Source of the DNA: Roseihalotalea indica | GTDB lineage: Bacteria > Bacteroidota > Bacteroidia > Cytophagales > Cyclobacteriaceae | Length of the DNA: 64,000 nt | Direction of reading: 5' to 3' | NCBI RefSeq assembly: GCF_022458895.1 | Contig: NZ_JAINFL010000001.1 | Location: forward strand, 744,001-808,000 | Made by a program: the position numbers and the translations under genes | In this document: one piece after another, positions 61,964 through 64,000 of the stretch | How positions within the stretch are numbered: position 1 is the stretch's first letter | Layout: each line of letters begins with the position of its first letter | Notes under the pieces: generated by a model | Databases searched by the model: none | The model's input: only the letters and a program-made list of their open reading frames with translations | What the model was told of the DNA's origin: nothing

Positions 61964-62818
61964 ATGAACCTGCACCCTTGCTTCATTACCGTAATCTTAT
62001 TATCAGTCATAACATCCATAGGATATGCTCAAAATGGGCCTACTACCGGGCCAGAAAACGGATCACTGGTGGTGGTTGGAGGTGGCAAAGTCGGCGAGAC
62101 TATTTGGAAACGCTTTATAGATTTAGCGGGCGGACCTGATGTGCCGATGGTCGTGATTCCTACGGCAGGTGGAGGCAGTGAATACGGGCAAGATGCCGGT
62201 GGGGCAAGCGCTCTGAGAGAAGCCGGAGCTACCAACGTTACGGTGTTGCATACCACCGACCCGGAAGAAGCTAATTCCGATAAATTTATTCATCCTCTGC
62301 AAGATGCCAGAGCGGTATGGTTTAGTGGTGGACGCCAATGGCGATTAGTTGATGCCTACGCCAATACAAAAACGGAAGCGATGTTTTGGCAGGTGCTGGA
62401 AAGAGGGGGCGTGATTGGCGGTTCTTCCGCCGGGGCTACCATTCAGGGCTCGTACCTGGCACGGGGCGATACTAAGAATAACCAGATCATGATGGGCGAC
62501 CACGAAGAGGGTTTTGGCTTCATAAAAAACATTGCCATCGACCAGCACGTGCTGGCCCGCAACCGGCAGTTCGACCTGTTTGATATCCTGAAAAATCGCC
62601 CGGAATTGCTAGGAGTGGGTATTGACGAAAGCACGGCGATGGTGGTGCAGGGTGATGAATTTGAAGTATTAGGCGCAAGCTACGTATTGGTGTACGATAA
62701 CACTTTCTGGTCAAGGGAAGGAAGTGATTTAAAGCATTTGCCTGCGTCTGATAAGCTGTTTTACATGCTGCGCGAAGGCGATCGCTATAATATGAAGAAA
62801 CGGGAGATCATAGAATGA
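61964..62818 (+). CDS. Exported S51 family peptidase (cyanophycinase-like)
   Basis: A 284-residue serine peptidase-fold protein with a signal peptide (ending IGYAQ). VVVGGGKVGETIWKRF, VVIPTAGGGS, VWFSGGRQWRLVDAY (Gln/Arg loop) and the nucleophile elbow GGSSAGA (Ser155) match cyanophycinase, which cleaves beta-aspartyl-arginine from cyanophycin. LLGVGIDESTAMVV closes the domain. The enzyme would be periplasmic or secreted, fitting extracellular degradation of cyanophycin or other beta-aspartyl peptides. A cyanophycin specificity cannot be confirmed by eye. Confidence 0.85.
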   Translation: MNLHPCFITVILLSVITSIGYAQNGPTTGPENGSLVVVGGGKVGETIWKRFIDLAGGPDVPMVVIPTAGGGSEYGQDAGGASALREAGATNVTVLHTTDPEEANSDKFIHPLQDARAVWFSGGRQWRLVDAYANTKTEAMFWQVLERGGVIGGSSAGATIQGSYLARGDTKNNQIMMGDHEEGFGFIKNIAIDQHVLARNRQFDLFDILKNRPELLGVGIDESTAMVVQGDEFEVLGASYVLVYDNTFWSREGSDLKHLPASDKLFYMLREGDRYNMKKREIIE

Positions 62819-62909
62819 GATAGAATGAGCATAGATTAATCCTGTCATTTATCAAATAGTGGTAAAGAAATTGTTGAAAAGTATAGTAAATCTACATGAC
62901 TATGCAATC

Positions 62910-63314
62910 ATGAAAACCTTACCTATTCTCATACTTTTGCTGATTTTCTCTGTTAGCACTTATTCGCAGGTTTCAATTCAGGTAAACCCTGATGGAACAC
63001 ACTCAGTGATTCACCATCATGGCAGCACCTCTACGATAGTGAATCCGGACGGTACCCATTCTGTGGCTCATCACCACGGAGCTACATCTACCATTGTAAA
63101 TCCAGATGGCACCCACTCGGTAGCACATCATCATCAAAATACTTCTACAATAGTTGATCCTAATAGCTCTCACACAGTCATTTTACATCATGGAAATACT
63201 TCTACGGCAATTAATCCAGATGGCACACATTCAGTAATATACTCAAACAAATCGCGCGATCGCAATCATGAGTCCATCTTCGGGTTTTTTAAGCGACGCA
63301 AAAAAAAGAATTAG
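62910..63314 (+). CDS. Secreted His-rich 19-residue repeat protein
   Basis: A 134-residue exported protein: signal peptide (MKTLPILILLLIFSVSTYSQ) and then about five tandem units of 19 residues with consensus VNPDGTHSV-x-HHHG-x-TSTI. The first three units contain HHH; the later ones lose histidines (HTVILHHGN, then SVIYSN). The C-terminus is basic (FFKRRKKKN). The regular NPDG turns and alternating strands suggest a small beta-solenoid with stacked histidines, probably metal-binding. The frame extends to a GTG at 62859, but the ATG at 62910 opens the signal peptide. Confidence 0.75.
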   Translation: MKTLPILILLLIFSVSTYSQVSIQVNPDGTHSVIHHHGSTSTIVNPDGTHSVAHHHGATSTIVNPDGTHSVAHHHQNTSTIVDPNSSHTVILHHGNTSTAINPDGTHSVIYSNKSRDRNHESIFGFFKRRKKKN

Positions 63315-63369
63315 TTATTGATTGTAGGGAGCACGATCATTTTTAAATCTAACTCTTCAACGGAATAAT

Positions 63370-63783
63370 ATGCCAGATAAGATAGGAGATACACTAAGCT
63401 ATTATGAGCGACAACTGCTAAAGGAGCAGGAAAGGCATGCACCGAAAGAGTACCTTTATGCTAAACTGACTCAGGCCAAGCAGTTTATGGATAAGCACTA
63501 CGGTAGCCCTATTAATCTGGAACAGATTGCTGACGCGGCCTTTTTATCAAAATACCACTTCATCCGCTGGTTTAAGCGAGCCTACGGCATCACCCCCAAG
63601 CAGTACCTCACCACCATCCGGATTGCCCAGGCCAAACGACTATTACGGTCGAACGTCAGCGTGATAGAAGTGTGTGGGCAAGTAGGCTTCGAGAGTCAGG
63701 GATCGTTTACCAACTTGTTTAAGAAAATGACCGGACACACTCCATCAGACTATCAGCGCACCCAAAAAAGCAATTTTGAATAA
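63370..63783 (+). CDS. AraC family transcriptional regulator (DNA-binding domain)
   Basis: A 137-residue protein made mainly of the AraC two-helix-turn-helix DNA-binding domain (NLEQIADAAFLSKYHFIRWF and KRLLRSNVSVIEVCGQVGFESQ, followed by FTNLFKKMTGHTPSDYQ). The first 30 residues are not a ligand-binding domain, so it resembles the short SoxS/MarA or ligand-free type. It precedes a VOC-family gene by 72 bp on the same strand, a frequent pairing. Confidence 0.9.
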   Translation: MPDKIGDTLSYYERQLLKEQERHAPKEYLYAKLTQAKQFMDKHYGSPINLEQIADAAFLSKYHFIRWFKRAYGITPKQYLTTIRIAQAKRLLRSNVSVIEVCGQVGFESQGSFTNLFKKMTGHTPSDYQRTQKSNFE

Positions 63784-63855
63784 ATCGATAACTAGGGTAA
63801 TGCCTATGTTTAACCCGCCTGATTTGAAGGTAAAGTATACATAACCCTATAACCT

Positions 63856-64000
63856 ATGAAAATTAAAGTAACCAGCCTGATGGTAGATGATCAGGAGAAA
63901 GCGCTGAAGTTCTATACCGACGTTCTCGGCTTCATTAAAAAAACCGAAATCCCGATGGGCGAGCATCGCTGGCTTACGGTAGTATCGAGCGAAGAGCGAG
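63856..64000 (+). CDS. VOC/glyoxalase family protein (partial, cut by window end)
   Basis: The first 48 residues of a vicinal-oxygen-chelate protein (MKIKVTSLMVDDQEKALKFY followed by TDVLGFIKKTEI, the usual first beta-alpha-beta-beta unit). The reading frame is open to the window edge. Expected full length is about 120-140 residues. The AraC gene just upstream probably regulates it. Confidence 0.8.
   Translation, partial: MKIKVTSLMVDDQEKALKFYTDVLGFIKKTEIPMGEHRWLTVVSSEER

Noticed and set aside
1..64000. CRISPR array, tRNA, rRNA, transposase or phage genes
   Set aside because: Regularly spaced direct repeats, clover-leaf tRNA sequences, rRNA landmarks and transposase or phage motifs were looked for by eye and not seen. 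The repeats present are the palindromes and duplications listed.

Overview
The window is a chromosomal segment of a Bacteroidota bacterium, most likely a marine or surface-associated member of the Cytophagales. The evidence is two SusC/SusD pairs, an ECF sigma/FecR anti-sigma pair feeding an STN-bearing SusC, two large proteins with type IX secretion (T9SS) C-terminal domains, many SPII lipoproteins, a Sua5/NqrF/icd housekeeping set, and promoters of the TTG-N19-TAnnTTTG type. No rRNA, tRNA, CRISPR array, transposase or phage gene was seen. The exact genus cannot be named from the sequence.

Layout. (1) 168-8141: a sigma/anti-sigma controlled polysaccharide utilization locus with a GH53 endo-galactanase, pointing to beta-1,4-galactan. 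(2) 8818-13468: a compact forward gene set (SDR, ROK kinase, SIS isomerase, MetE-like methyltransferase, UlaG-like metallo-beta-lactamase fold hydrolase). It looks like a small catabolic pathway of unknown substrate and is followed by a secreted sulfatase and a coupled MG2/plug protein (13643-17564). (3) 17577-25931: mostly housekeeping and stress genes (photolyase, icd, TerB-like, Sua5, NqrF, an odd ureohydrolase, DUF1080). (4) 25932-27920: a run of small minus-strand genes, including a macrodomain, separated by palindromic 54-135 bp elements that behave like integron attC sites, with no integrase. (5) 27993-33550: M61 and M20 peptidases, an RNA 2',3'-cyclic phosphodiesterase-like protein, a Dabb protein and a lipoprotein, with a nested palindrome at 32411-32573. 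(6) 34018-46178: surface proteins with T9SS tails, an ABC-2 exporter operon and a PQQ-like propeller protein. A 6-kb block here is flanked by direct repeats that carry the 5' end of the ABC ATPase. (7) 46346-57492: a DUF5916 outer-membrane protein, then a second SusC/SusD pair with a large CRTAC1/VCBS lipoprotein. (8) 57512-64000: pyrF, then a TetR regulator with three near-identical ATACC-GATT-GGTAT operators in front of itself, a dihydrolipoyl dehydrogenase and an SDR. A thioesterase, a cyanophycinase-like S51 peptidase, a His-rich 19-residue repeat protein, an AraC regulator and a truncated VOC protein follow.

The genes combine into an outer-membrane glycan-foraging lifestyle (SusCD, GH53, sulfatase, T9SS cargo) on a conventional core. 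The least conventional parts are the attC-like cassette run, the MetE/UlaG/ROK/SIS operon, the TetR-lpd regulon and the repeat-flanked block. All functions are assigned by reading motifs; no database search was possible.
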